Shown one piece after another: positions 35,081-43,278 of a DNA stretch of 64,000 nt. The position numbers and the translations under genes were made by a program. Numbering within the stretch: the first letter of the stretch is position 1; every line of letters begins with the position of its first letter. Source of the DNA: Sporosarcina sp. FSL K6-1508 (GTDB lineage Bacteria; Bacillota; Bacilli; Bacillales_A; Planococcaceae); NCBI RefSeq assembly GCF_038007465.1, contig NZ_JBBOXF010000001.1, positions 1,142,501-1,206,500 on the forward strand, written 5' to 3'. A model generated the notes under the pieces. It had not been told where the DNA came from. It did not search any database and saw only the letters and a program-made list of their open reading frames with translations.

Positions 35081-35139
35081 CCAAGTTAGAGCCTCCGGCG
35101 AATATAATTTTGCCGAGGAGTAATTGATTTAGTCTACAA

Positions 35140-35178
35140 GGGGGTGTGTCTGGCGTTCCCAGAGCCGCACCCTTTTTT
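35140..35178 (+). terminator. Intrinsic terminator of the ribosomal super-operon
   Basis: GGGTG.G and TCTGG pair with CCAGA and C.CACCC around CGTTC, then TTTTTT. Strong terminator. Confidence 0.75.
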
Positions 35179-35209
35179 CAAAATTTATACGACAAATTTA
35201 AAAGCTGAG

Positions 35210-35338
35210 TGTTACGATCGTCGGTGAATACCGCCTGGTCTAGCTCTACGCACCTCATCCGCGGTATCGGATTGAGCACCTGGTACTAGTCATAGATATG
35301 AGCGCATTTCTTCGGATGAGGTGCGCGCTTTTTTTTAT
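35210..35338 (+). ncRNA. Structured region with long terminator stem upstream of ecfA1
   Basis: CGCACCTCATCCG (35249-35261) pairs perfectly with CGGATGAGGTGCG (35313-35325), followed by CGCTTTTTTTT. A 51-base loop separates the arms. A second stem, ATACCGC (35228-35234) with GCGGTAT (35261-35267), touches the first arm. The layout of a long-loop terminator plus a competing upstream stem resembles a cis-regulatory leader, but I recognise no known riboswitch class. A plain terminator is the simpler reading. Confidence 0.45.
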
Positions 35339-35372
35339 CCAAAAATAATAAATTTTTTTTCGGAGGGATTCC

Positions 35373-35402
35373 TTGGCAGTTCGCAAGGAGTCCTTCTATA
35401 CA
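35373..35402 (+). promoter_or_regulatory. Candidate promoter of ecfA1-ecfA2-ecfT-truA
   Basis: TTGGCA 35373-35378, 18-base spacer, TATACA 35397-35402. It is embedded in an inverted repeat (GGATTCCTTG with CAAGGAGTCC, one G-U). Confidence 0.4.
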
Positions 35403-35432
35403 TAATGTGAATGTAGTCGGAGGTGGTAGGCG

Positions 35433-36278
35433 ATGAAGGAAATTCTGTCGATGGATAATGTGTCTTATTCTTATCAATCTGAGGACGCGGTCACAAAGAA
35501 AGCAGTCGATGGTGTGTCGTTTACGGTACAAGACGATGAATGGATTGCGATTGTTGGCCATAATGGTTCTGGTAAGTCGACGCTTGCGAAATTAATGATT
35601 GGTCTGTTGTTCCCGGAAGAAGGGAATATCAACGTGTTTATCGAGAAATTGACTGAGGACAACATATGGGATATACGTTCACAAATGGGTTTTGTTTTTC
35701 AGAACCCGGATAATCAATTTGTTGGTTCGACAGTCCAAGATGATGTTGCATTTGCATTAGAAAACAACGGAGTTCCTTTCGAAGAGATGGTGATCCGAGT
35801 TCACGATGCACTTTCGCAGGTAAATATGAGTGATTTCCTCAATCAGGAGCCGCACCATCTCTCCGGCGGACAGAAACAACGCGTTGCAATAGCTGGAGCG
35901 CTCGCCTTACATCCAAAGATTCTTATTATGGATGAAGCGACGTCAATGCTTGATCCACAGGGGCGTAATGAAGTGATTCATTTAGTTGAAGAGTTGAAAA
36001 GGAAGACGGGTCTTACGGTCATCTCCATAACACATGACTTGGAAGAGGCGTTGTTGGCAGATCGAATCATTGTCATGAACAAAGGCAAAGTTCTGACGAT
36101 TGGTACGCCAGAGCAGATATTTGCCCGGGGAGATGAACTTGAGGAGATAGGCTTGGACTTGCCATTCGCTATGAGAGTATCTGACTTGTTACGGGAGTCT
36201 GGGATGGAGCTTAACGGTGAGCATATGACGGAAGAAGAGTTGGTGAATGAATTATGGACATCTCACTTCAGCAAGTAG
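35433..36278 (+). CDS. ecfA1: Energy-coupling factor transporter ATPase EcfA1
   Basis: Protein of 281 aa. Walker A GHNGSGKST, Q-loop VFQNPDNQFVGSTVQDDVAF (the FQNP form typical of ECF ATPases), signature LSGGQKQRVAIAGAL, Walker B ILIMDEATSMLDP and the switch histidine in SITHD. It powers vitamin uptake with EcfA2, EcfT and exchangeable S components located elsewhere. It overlaps ecfA2 by 25 bases. Confidence 0.94.
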   Translation: MKEILSMDNVSYSYQSEDAVTKKAVDGVSFTVQDDEWIAIVGHNGSGKSTLAKLMIGLLFPEEGNINVFIEKLTEDNIWDIRSQMGFVFQNPDNQFVGSTVQDDVAFALENNGVPFEEMVIRVHDALSQVNMSDFLNQEPHHLSGGQKQRVAIAGALALHPKILIMDEATSMLDPQGRNEVIHLVEELKRKTGLTVISITHDLEEALLADRIIVMNKGKVLTIGTPEQIFARGDELEEIGLDLPFAMRVSDLLRESGMELNGEHMTEEELVNELWTSHFSK

Positions 36279-37123
36279 GGTATTTGTATGGGAAAGACAC
36301 TCCTTTTGAAAAGAGAGCATTGCAAGACGTAAATGCAACGATACGTTCTGGCTCTTATTCTGCAATTATAGGCCATACCGGCTCAGGAAAATCGACACTT
36401 CTAATGCATTTGAATGGTTTGTTAAAACCTTCAGAAGGTGTTGTGAAAATTGGAGATACGACGATTACTGCCGGTACGAAAGCGAAAGGGCTGAAAGAGG
36501 TCCGCAGGCATGTAGGAATTGTTTTTCAGTTTCCAGAGCATCAACTATTTGAGGAAACTGTAGAAAAAGATATTATGTTCGGTCCTATGAATTTTGGTGT
36601 GCCCGAAGAAGAGGCAAGAAAACGGGCACATCAACTGATTGAACTGTTAGGACTCCCTCCAGAGGTCGCACAGCAGTCTCCGTTTGACCTTTCAGGCGGA
36701 CAGATGCGCCGGGTTGCTATAGCTGGAGTCCTTGCGTTCAGACCCTCTGTGCTAGTCTTGGACGAGCCCACAGCAGGACTCGATCCACGAGGTCGGCGTG
36801 AAATTATGGAGCTTTTCAGTCGCCTCCATGTTGAAGAAAACCTGACGACAATTCTCGTGACACATAGTATGGAAGATGCTGCACGTTATGCGGACAATGT
36901 TGTTGTTATGCATGATGGACGTTCAGTCATGTCCGGGACCGCGCAAGAAGTGTTTAGTGATGAAGAGAAGCTAAAGTCTTTTAGGTTAGGTTTACCGCGC
37001 TCAGTAAAGTTCCAACGTGATATTGAGAAGTTAATCGGCCGTCCACTCCAAGGGCTGGCATTGACGGAAGAACAGCTTGCGAAGGCGATAGCATTTGCTG
37101 CGGCGGAAGAAGGTGGCCGTTAA
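36254..37123 (+). CDS. ecfA2: Energy-coupling factor transporter ATPase EcfA2
   Basis: Protein of 289 aa. Walker A GHTGSGKST, VFQFPEHQLFEETVEKDIMFGP (the FQFPE form that marks EcfA2), signature LSGGQMRRVAIAG, Walker B VLVLDEPTAGLDP, switch VTHSMED. It forms the heterodimer with EcfA1. The start lies inside ecfA1 and the stop overlaps ecfT by one base. Confidence 0.95.
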   Translation: MDISLQQVGYLYGKDTPFEKRALQDVNATIRSGSYSAIIGHTGSGKSTLLMHLNGLLKPSEGVVKIGDTTITAGTKAKGLKEVRRHVGIVFQFPEHQLFEETVEKDIMFGPMNFGVPEEEARKRAHQLIELLGLPPEVAQQSPFDLSGGQMRRVAIAGVLAFRPSVLVLDEPTAGLDPRGRREIMELFSRLHVEENLTTILVTHSMEDAARYADNVVVMHDGRSVMSGTAQEVFSDEEKLKSFRLGLPRSVKFQRDIEKLIGRPLQGLALTEEQLAKAIAFAAAEEGGR

Positions 37124-37920
37124 TGTTGGAAAAGATGATTTTCGGCCGTTATATCCCGGGAAATTCATTTGTCCATAAACTGGACCCCCGTTCGAAGTTG
37201 TCATTTGTGTTTTTGTTTATCATCGGAGTGTTCCTTGCAAATAATACAGTGACATATGCCGTGCTGTTAGGATTTACATTTCTTGTTATTTTCACATCAA
37301 GGATACGTCTGTATTTCCTGATTAATGGGTTGAAGCCAATTCTTTTCTTGGTTGTCTTCACGTTAATCATGCATATCTTTTTTACAAAAGAAGGGGCACT
37401 TCTTGTTGATTGGAAGTTCCTAAAGATATACGAAGAAGGATTAAGGCAAGGTATTTTCATTTCCATTCGTTTTCTCGTTCTTGTTTTGCTGACATCCATT
37501 TTGACGTTAACAACATCACCGATCTCGATTACAGATGGTATGGAAGATTTACTGGGACCATTTAAGCGATTTAAATTACCAGTTCATGAACTTGCGCTGA
37601 TGATGTCAATTTCCCTGCGTTTCATCCCGACATTGATGGATGAGACGGATAAGATATTGAAAGCGCAATTGGCGAGGGGCTCAGACATTAGTACTGGCTC
37701 TGTTAAGCAGCGAATCCGTGCAGTCATTCCTTTGCTCGTACCGCTCTTCGTGAGTGCGTTCAAACGTGCGGAGGACCTTGCAGTCGCCATGGAAGTTCGC
37801 GGGTATCGCGGAGGCGAGGGTAGGACGAGGTACAGGCAGCTGAAATGGCACTGGCGTGATACTACAATAATGGTATTGCTTGCGGTGTTGGTTGTCGTCC
37901 TCTTCCTTCTTAGGGCATAG
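37123..37920 (+). CDS. ecfT: Energy-coupling factor transporter transmembrane subunit EcfT
   Basis: Protein of 265 aa with about six membrane segments. It starts MLEKMIFGRYIPGNSFVHKLDPRSKLSFVFLF. The two Ala/Glu-Arg-Gly coupling motifs that contact the ATPases are visible in LARGSD and MEVRGY. It shares a TAATG junction with ecfA2 and sits 13 bases before truA. Confidence 0.94.
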   Translation: MLEKMIFGRYIPGNSFVHKLDPRSKLSFVFLFIIGVFLANNTVTYAVLLGFTFLVIFTSRIRLYFLINGLKPILFLVVFTLIMHIFFTKEGALLVDWKFLKIYEEGLRQGIFISIRFLVLVLLTSILTLTTSPISITDGMEDLLGPFKRFKLPVHELALMMSISLRFIPTLMDETDKILKAQLARGSDISTGSVKQRIRAVIPLLVPLFVSAFKRAEDLAVAMEVRGYRGGEGRTRYRQLKWHWRDTTIMVLLAVLVVVLFLLRA

Positions 37921-37933
37921 GAGGTAAATGCAG

Positions 37934-38680
37934 ATGCAACGTGTTAAAGCAATTATTTCATATGATGGCACTTCCTTTTCGGGGTATCAGATACAGCCGG
38001 GCATGCGGACAGTTCAAGCGGAAATTGATAAAGCGTTAGTGAAAATGCATAAAGACAAGGAAATTTTTTCTGTCGCAAGTGGCAGGACGGATTCCGGAGT
38101 GCACGCAACTGGACAAGTGATTCATTTTGACACCCCGTTGAATTTACCGATAGATCGTTGGAAGCTGGCGTTGAATGTACTTTTGCCTACAGATATCCGG
38201 TTGGTGGAAGTTGAATACGTCGACGAAGATTTTCATGCCCGTTATTCTGCTACTGGTAAGACTTATGTTTATAAGTGGTCTTATAGTGAAGTACACAGCC
38301 CATTTGAGCGTAACTTTTCCGTTCATCTCGGCAGATCGCATCCCGATATTCAGTTGATGAAGGAAGCCGCGGAATTTTTAATAGGGACACATGACTTTAC
38401 AAGCTTCTGTTCCTCAAAAACCGCTACAACCAATAAAGTCAGAACGATAAGGACGCTTGAGCTAGAAAAGCAAGGTGATTATCTTGTCATGACAATCGAA
38501 GGAAACGGTTTTTTATATAATATGGTTCGAAGCATTGCAGGTATGCTTCTTGTAGTAGGGAACGGCTGGAAAACTCCGGGGGACGTCAAGCAAATACTTG
38601 AATCTTGCAGTCGTAAAGCGAACGTTAAAACCGCGCCGGCACACGGTTTGTACTTGCAAAAAGTGAGCTACGAGGACTGA
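37934..38680 (+). CDS. truA: tRNA pseudouridine(38-40) synthase TruA
   Basis: Protein of 248 aa. The catalytic aspartate is in SGRTDSGVHATGQVIHF. Further motifs are HARYSATGKTYVYKW, LIGTHDFTSFCSSK and GNGFLYNMVRSIAGMLL. It isomerises uridines in the tRNA anticodon stem-loop. GGAGG at 37920-37924 is 9 bases from ATG 37934 and only 3 from ATG 37928, so 37934 is chosen. Confidence 0.95.
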   Translation: MQRVKAIISYDGTSFSGYQIQPGMRTVQAEIDKALVKMHKDKEIFSVASGRTDSGVHATGQVIHFDTPLNLPIDRWKLALNVLLPTDIRLVEVEYVDEDFHARYSATGKTYVYKWSYSEVHSPFERNFSVHLGRSHPDIQLMKEAAEFLIGTHDFTSFCSSKTATTNKVRTIRTLELEKQGDYLVMTIEGNGFLYNMVRSIAGMLLVVGNGWKTPGDVKQILESCSRKANVKTAPAHGLYLQKVSYED

Positions 38681-38713
38681 GGCAACTTTTCCTGGTGTTT
38701 TTCGGATAACCGC

Positions 38714-38742
38714 TTGACTTAATGTGGAATTCGGTATAAGAT
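38714..38742 (+). promoter_or_regulatory. Promoter of rplM-rpsI
   Basis: TTGACT 38714-38719, 17-base spacer, TAAGAT 38737-38742. Confidence 0.55.
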
Positions 38743-38748
38743 GAGTAA

Positions 38749-38849
38749 TGGTATTTCAATAACCCCACAAATAAGCCCCGGAAGGTATACTTGTGTTTAG
38801 GGATAGAGAAAACGGGAACTAATAGATATTCATTTAGGAGGATAAAATT
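38749..38849 (+). ncRNA. Candidate L13 leader
   Basis: A roughly 100-base leader between the promoter and rplM, containing AAGCCCCGGAAGGTATACTT. Position and sequence type agree with the L13 leader family known upstream of rplM in Bacillales, thought to mediate autoregulation. A covariance search would decide. Confidence 0.5.
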
Positions 38850-39287
38850 ATGCGTACAACATTCATGGCTAAAGGTCACGAAGTAGAGCGTAAATGGCTC
38901 GTTGTCGACGCTGAAGGACAGACGCTTGGTCGTCTTGCTTCTGAAGTTGCATCACTTTTGCGCGGCAAACATAAACCTACGTTCACACCACACGTTGATA
39001 CAGGTGACCATGTCATCATCATCAATGCAGAAAAAATACATCTTACAGGTAACAAATTGAAAGACAAAATTTACTACCGTCACTCAGGTTATACGGGTAG
39101 CATGAAACAACGTACTGCTCTTGAAATGCGTACGAACTACCCAACAAAAATGCTTGAACTTGCAATTAAAGGAATGCTTCCAAAAGGTCCTTTAGGCCGT
39201 CAAACATACAGAAAACTTAACGTATACGCTGGACCGGATCACCCGCACGCAGCACAACAACCAGAAGTATTCGTACTTCGCGGTTAA
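38850..39287 (+). CDS. rplM: 50S ribosomal protein L13
   Basis: Protein of 145 aa, MRTTFMAKGHEVERKWLVVDAEGQTLGRLAS, with DHVIIINAEKIHLTGNKLKDK and GMLPKGPLGRQTYRKLNVYAGPDHPH. Early-assembly protein of the 50S. TAGGAGG before ATG. Confidence 0.97.
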   Translation: MRTTFMAKGHEVERKWLVVDAEGQTLGRLASEVASLLRGKHKPTFTPHVDTGDHVIIINAEKIHLTGNKLKDKIYYRHSGYTGSMKQRTALEMRTNYPTKMLELAIKGMLPKGPLGRQTYRKLNVYAGPDHPHAAQQPEVFVLRG

Positions 39288-39305
39288 TTAAGAGGAGGAA
39301 ACAAC

Positions 39306-39698
39306 TTGGCACAAGTACAATATCTCGGCACAGGCCGTCGTAAAAGCTCAGTAGCTCGTGTACGTCTAGTTCCTGGAGATGGCACAATTATCATCAACAA
39401 CCGCGACGTAGAAGACTACGTACCGTTCGCGACACTTCGCGAAATCATCAAACAACCACTAGTAGCTACAGAAACTCTTGGAAGCTACAATATCCTTGTA
39501 AACGTCGATGGTGGTGGATACACAGGACAAGCAGGAGCAATCCGTCACGGAGTTGCACGTGCTCTACTTCAAGTAGACCCTGACTTCCGTCCAGTGCTTA
39601 AATCTGCTGGATTCCTAACACGTGATGCAAGAATGAAAGAACGTAAAAAACCAGGTCTTAAAGGCGCACGTCGTGCACCACAGTTCTCAAAACGTTAA
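39306..39698 (+). CDS. rpsI: 30S ribosomal protein S9
   Basis: Protein of 130 aa, starting at TTG 39306 after GAGGAGG. Core GTGRRKSSVARVRLVPGDG, then GGGYTGQAGAIRHGVARAL. The C-terminal basic tail ends FSKR, whose arginine touches P-site tRNA. The last codons lie inside a 19-bp repeat copied at 41567-41585, so this 3' end was probably an insertion site. Confidence 0.97.
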   Translation: MAQVQYLGTGRRKSSVARVRLVPGDGTIIINNRDVEDYVPFATLREIIKQPLVATETLGSYNILVNVDGGGYTGQAGAIRHGVARALLQVDPDFRPVLKSAGFLTRDARMKERKKPGLKGARRAPQFSKR

Positions 39699-39743
39699 TC
39701 TTTCAATTCAAAGCCCTTTTCCATTCGTGGAGGAGGGCTTTTT
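39684..39743 (+). repeat. Direct repeat, left copy: rpsI 3' end and terminator
   Basis: TTCTCAAAACGTTAATCTT (39684-39702) and CCTTTTCCATTCGTGGA (39715-39731) recur exactly at 41567-41585 and 41601-41617. The terminator portion pairs AAAGCCCT with AGGGCTTTTT. Together these form a left boundary of the 1.9-kb insertion. Confidence 0.75.
39710..39743 (+). terminator. Intrinsic terminator of rplM-rpsI
   Basis: AAAGCCCT and TCC pair with GGA and AGGGCTTT around ATTCGT, followed by TTT. Confidence 0.8.
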
Positions 39744-39793
39744 GTATGCTTTTAAATCCAGAAAAAAGAACAATGGTGGCAGTCACCACTCTA

Positions 39794-39822
39794 TTGGAAT
39801 AAGGGGGACATTGGTATATGAT
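39794..39822 (+). promoter_or_regulatory. Candidate promoter of the SLH protein gene
   Basis: TTGGAA 39794-39799, 17-base spacer, TATGAT 39817-39822. Confidence 0.4.
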
Positions 39823-39864
39823 GGTATATAGGAAATAGTTCACTGAAAGTAGGCGGAAAATCAT

Positions 39865-41235
39865 ATGAGTAAAAAGTTGTTTTTGAGTTCTTTGGCAATG
39901 GCAGTTGCGTTACCGGCAATGGTAGTGCCTATGCAAGCTCAAGAAGTTAGTGCTGAGGTTTTGCAAGAGTTAAAGGACGTATCAAAAGGCAATTCAGCAT
40001 ACAAAGAAATCATGGCGATGTATGACCAAGGTATTATCGATGCATACCCAGGCAATCTGTTTAAACCGGCACAATCAATCAGCCGAGTACACGTCGCGTC
40101 TTCATTCGTACAAGCACTTGACTTAACACCTGTGAGAGCAGGTAAAGAATTCAAAGACGTACCGAAAACACACCCCGATTACGATATCGTACAAAAAGTC
40201 TATCGTGCGGGCATCTTCGATGGTAAAGATGACGGAAATTTCGGCATAGCGGATAACTTAACGCGTGCGCAAATGGCAAAAGTGATAGTTGAAGCATTTA
40301 ACCTAGACATTCACAAAGGCTATATCTTCGATGACGTGAGCGAAAGCCACTGGGCAAAAGACTATATTTCATCGCTATACATGAGCGGCATCACAACCGG
40401 CAGCAACGGTAAATACTTACCAAGCGACTCAGTTTCACGTGCGCACTACGCGATGTTCTTATATCGCGCATTGAATCCAGAAAATGCACCGAAGCCGGAT
40501 AAGCCATTGACACAGACACCGCCGGTCAAGCCAGAACCTAAACCTAAACCTAAACCTAAGCCTGATAAAGATTGTGTTGAAGGGCTTTATGGTCCTGGAA
40601 TTAATTCTTGTATCCCAGAGCCAAATACAACTAGGCCAAGTTATGTTCCGAGTGGAGCAAAGCTTATTAAGGACGATGGATATTCACTAGTGTATTCATA
40701 TAATAAAGGTTTACCTGGTGGTGGAGCAATTAAAGAAGTCATTGCTGATTATACTAGGAACATTGTGATGCTAGGAACAGATAATAATGGAAAGAGTATG
40801 ATGTTAAATTACCAGCCAGAAAGAGATGTTATTCAGTTTACAACGTTTGGTGAAAAACCAGTCGTGAACACAGAGAGTTTGAGTCTGTTGTACGAAATCG
40901 GTAGAGATTTTGCTAAAGGCTATGGCATGAATGAGATAGAGATAGACATAAATATTGATACAGAAAATGGATCTCGATCTTGGATAGTTAATACAAAATC
41001 TAAAACTTTAGGCGAAGAAATAGAGAAAGTAAATAAATCCACAAACATAGAGATCACCCTAAAACAAACAAAGGATGGGAGAGTCATATATTCATTCTAT
41101 GGCATGGAAAATAACGACAAATACGAGTGGGAAATTACTTCAGAAGACTGTAAGGGCGGAATATGCTCCAAAGATGTAGACTCAATAAAGCTAGATAAAG
41201 ATATGAAATTTGTAATCAAATATGAAGAAAAATAG
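39865..41235 (+). CDS. S-layer homology (SLH) domain surface protein
   Basis: Protein of 456 aa. A signal peptide (MSKKLFLSSLAMAVALPAMVVPMQAQ) is followed by three SLH repeats at about residues 40-95, 97-155 and 156-205. Their hallmarks are SRVHVASSFVQAL, TRAQMAKVIVEAF and SRAHYAMFLYRAL. These domains bind pyruvylated secondary cell-wall polymer. A proline/lysine spacer (repeating PKPKPKPK near residue 220) leads to a C-terminal domain of about 220 aa that I do not recognise. That domain contains two cysteine pairs (DCVEG and NSC; DCKGGIC). The gene sits alone between copies of the rpsI 3' end, so it is probably acquired cargo. Signs of surface location are clear; the function of the C-terminal part is unknown. 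Confidence 0.82.
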   Translation: MSKKLFLSSLAMAVALPAMVVPMQAQEVSAEVLQELKDVSKGNSAYKEIMAMYDQGIIDAYPGNLFKPAQSISRVHVASSFVQALDLTPVRAGKEFKDVPKTHPDYDIVQKVYRAGIFDGKDDGNFGIADNLTRAQMAKVIVEAFNLDIHKGYIFDDVSESHWAKDYISSLYMSGITTGSNGKYLPSDSVSRAHYAMFLYRALNPENAPKPDKPLTQTPPVKPEPKPKPKPKPDKDCVEGLYGPGINSCIPEPNTTRPSYVPSGAKLIKDDGYSLVYSYNKGLPGGGAIKEVIADYTRNIVMLGTDNNGKSMMLNYQPERDVIQFTTFGEKPVVNTESLSLLYEIGRDFAKGYGMNEIEIDINIDTENGSRSWIVNTKSKTLGEEIEKVNKSTNIEITLKQTKDGRVIYSFYGMENNDKYEWEITSEDCKGGICSKDVDSIKLDKDMKFVIKYEEK

Positions 41236-41566
41236 ATTTACCTGAATTATTCATAGCGAGTTAGGTCTTGAGGATTTTCTGGTTGAGTGCTTCGTGCCAG
41301 TCACTCGTTCAATCGTGAAAGTTCGAACAAGCATGTTTGTTTGAATTAACGCGTTTATTTTAGTGACACCAAAAAGCAATTGGAAAACGATTAACCATAT
41401 AGAAGTTAACAAAGTGTATTCAACTAGCTTCTATTTTGGTTCAAATTGGTTCAAGTCGCATCAATTTTTATACATGTTCAACCCTTTATATCAATTTACA
41501 ATTCTATTCGTTATTGATAGGAAGGGATTTAGATGGTTTGGTTATACATGAGAAATGTGTTCGTAT
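41236..41566 (+). other. Non-coding stretch after the SLH gene
   Basis: No convincing gene. A 62-codon frame at 41363-41551 lacks an SD and codon bias. An inverted repeat TTCGAACAA / TTGTTTGAA around 41312-41334 could end the SLH transcript, though no U-tract follows. Confidence 0.5.
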
Positions 41567-41630
41567 TTCTCAAAACGTTAATCTTGCAATTAAAAAAGGT
41601 CCTTTTCCATTCGTGGAAGAGGGCTTTTTT
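41567..41630 (+). repeat. Direct repeat, right copy: rpsI 3' end and terminator-like hairpin
   Basis: Exact 19-bp and 17-bp matches to the left copy, joined by a slightly altered middle. The hairpin still reads CCTTTTCC...GGAAGAGGG followed by CTTTTTT. The upstream sequence shows no S9 coding similarity beyond the 19 bp, as expected for an attachment-site duplication rather than a gene duplication. Confidence 0.75.
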
Positions 41631-41674
41631 GTGATTTCATCACTAAAGGGCTGTTAGTTGATTAAGAAAATTGC

Positions 41675-41703
41675 TTGACCCACAGTTTATGGTAATTCAT
41701 AAT
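41675..41703 (+). promoter_or_regulatory. Candidate promoter of modABC
   Basis: TTGACC 41675-41680, 17-base spacer, CATAAT 41698-41703. Operator-like repeats lie just downstream of the predicted start. Confidence 0.5.
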
Positions 41704-41718
41704 TAGATATAACAAAAC

Positions 41719-41744
41719 ATAACTAGTTATACTTAGTTATAACC
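41719..41744 (+). promoter_or_regulatory. Operator-like sites upstream of modA
   Basis: Perfect palindrome ATAACTAGTTAT (41719-41730) followed by TTAGTTATAACC (41733-41744). The second sequence recurs exactly at 45043-45054, upstream of the regulator gene. Likely binding sites of the HTH/PBP-like regulator in this cluster. Confidence 0.5.
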
Positions 41745-41769
41745 GATATAGGGAATGGGAGGTTTTTTG

Positions 41770-42558
41770 ATGGTGAAAAAAGTTAGATGTTATCTTGTTT
41801 TGCTATGTTTGTTATTGATTTCGGCAGGGTGTTCCAATGGACAACAGCCAATCAGTGGTGAATCAAATGATAACGTTGAATTAACAATTTCGGCCGCAGC
41901 CAGTTTGACGGATGCATTGGTTGATCTGAAGCCTTTGTTTGAAAGTGAAAATCCGACCATTACCCTGTCGTTCAATCCTGGAGGCTCAGGTAAATTAGCA
42001 CAACAAATCGAGCAAGGTGCGCCTTCAGATGTATTCCTATCGGCAAGTAAAAAAGATATGGATAAGCTGCAGGAGAGAAATCTGATACTTGAAGATAGCC
42101 GAACAGACTTTGCTGAAAATGAACTGGTGTTAATTACGAATAAAGAAAAGCCATTCAATTTGTCCTCATTTGAAGAAATAGATCGAGCAATTATCGACCA
42201 TTTTGCAATTGGTGAGCCAGAAAGTGTACCTGTTGGCCGTTATACGAAACAAGTTCTTGAAAAGTTGGGGCTTGGGGAGTCATTACAAAGTAAGTTGGTT
42301 TTGAGTTCGGATGTACGCCAAGTGCTGACGCATGTCGAAATGGGAAATGCGGATATTGGGATTGTATACGCTAGTGACGCAATGATTTCAGACAAGGTGA
42401 AAGTATTGGCCGTAGCTAATCCTGAATGGCATGATCAGATTGTCTACCCAGGGGCTGTCATTGCCGACACGGCACATCCTGAAGAGGCGAAAGCATTTAT
42501 AGCATTTCTCACAGGCAAACAAGGCAAAGAAGTCTTGAGGAAATTCGGATTCAAGTAA
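41770..42558 (+). CDS. modA: Molybdate ABC transporter substrate-binding lipoprotein
   Basis: Protein of 262 aa. Lipoprotein signal with lipobox ISAGC at about residue 21. The ModA-type start of the mature domain is LTISAAASLTDALVDLKPLFE, then FNPGGSGKLAQQIEQGAPSDVFLSA, and VPVGRYTKQVLEKLG. It binds molybdate (or tungstate) outside the membrane. ATG 41770 is chosen: ATG 41755 precedes the SD GGGAGG. First gene of modA-modB-modC. Confidence 0.93.
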   Translation: MVKKVRCYLVLLCLLLISAGCSNGQQPISGESNDNVELTISAAASLTDALVDLKPLFESENPTITLSFNPGGSGKLAQQIEQGAPSDVFLSASKKDMDKLQERNLILEDSRTDFAENELVLITNKEKPFNLSSFEEIDRAIIDHFAIGEPESVPVGRYTKQVLEKLGLGESLQSKLVLSSDVRQVLTHVEMGNADIGIVYASDAMISDKVKVLAVANPEWHDQIVYPGAVIADTAHPEEAKAFIAFLTGKQGKEVLRKFGFK

Positions 42559-42570
42559 GAGGGAAGAGGG

Positions 42571-43266
42571 ATGCTAGTGAACGAAACGGATTATACGCCA
42601 TTATTTTTATCGTTAAAAGTAGCGGGTATTTCTACTCTTTTCGTTTTTATTGCGGGAGTCTTCTTTGCGCGGATACTGGCACGCAAAACGTTCTTCGGTA
42701 AAGGGATTATCGAAACGTTATTTCTTTTGCCACTCGTTTTACCTCCGACTGTCGTGGGGTTCGGATTGCTCATACTTTTTGGAAAGAATGGTTTTATTGG
42801 CAGTTGGCTGTATTCCACGTTCGGTATTCAAATCATTTTTTCATGGCTCGGTGCAGTTATTGCCTCGATAGTCGTTTCTTTTCCTTTAATGTACCAAAGT
42901 GCAAGCGCAGCTTTTGAAAACTTGGATGCAAAGTTGGAGAATGTGGCTAGAACCATGGGAGCCTCTGAGTGGCGTGTTTTTTGGACCATTTCGTTTCGTC
43001 TTGCTTGGCCGGGTCTTCTTGCCGGTTTAGTTCTCTCTTTTGCAAGGGGCCTCGGCGAATTTGGTGCTACGTTGATGTTGGCGGGCTATATCCCAGGAAA
43101 AACAGATACGATTCCGATGGCAATCTACTTTGCTGTAGAATCCGGGCAAATGGAGAAGGCTACCTTTTGGGTAGTTATCATCGTTGCTTTAGGATTTAGT
43201 ACAATCATGTGGTTAAATTGGTGGAGCAGACGGAACATGCGTCGCTATAAAAATGATAATGGATAA
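42571..43266 (+). CDS. modB: Molybdate ABC transporter permease
   Basis: Protein of 231 aa with five to six membrane helices. The EAA coupling loop is ENVARTMGASEWRVFWTISFRLAWPGLLAG. The motif LPLVLPPTVVGFGLLILFG is typical of ModB. ATG 42571 and GTG 42577 are both usable starts; the first AGAGGGA favours ATG. It is 12 bases after modA. Confidence 0.93.
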   Translation: MLVNETDYTPLFLSLKVAGISTLFVFIAGVFFARILARKTFFGKGIIETLFLLPLVLPPTVVGFGLLILFGKNGFIGSWLYSTFGIQIIFSWLGAVIASIVVSFPLMYQSASAAFENLDAKLENVARTMGASEWRVFWTISFRLAWPGLLAGLVLSFARGLGEFGATLMLAGYIPGKTDTIPMAIYFAVESGQMEKATFWVVIIVALGFSTIMWLNWWSRRNMRRYKNDNG

Positions 43267-43278
43267 GAGGGTGATTGG

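Noticed and set aside
41363..41551. 62-codon gene downstream of the SLH gene
   Set aside because: No SD, no promoter and no similarity. It lies in AT-rich spacer before the repeat.
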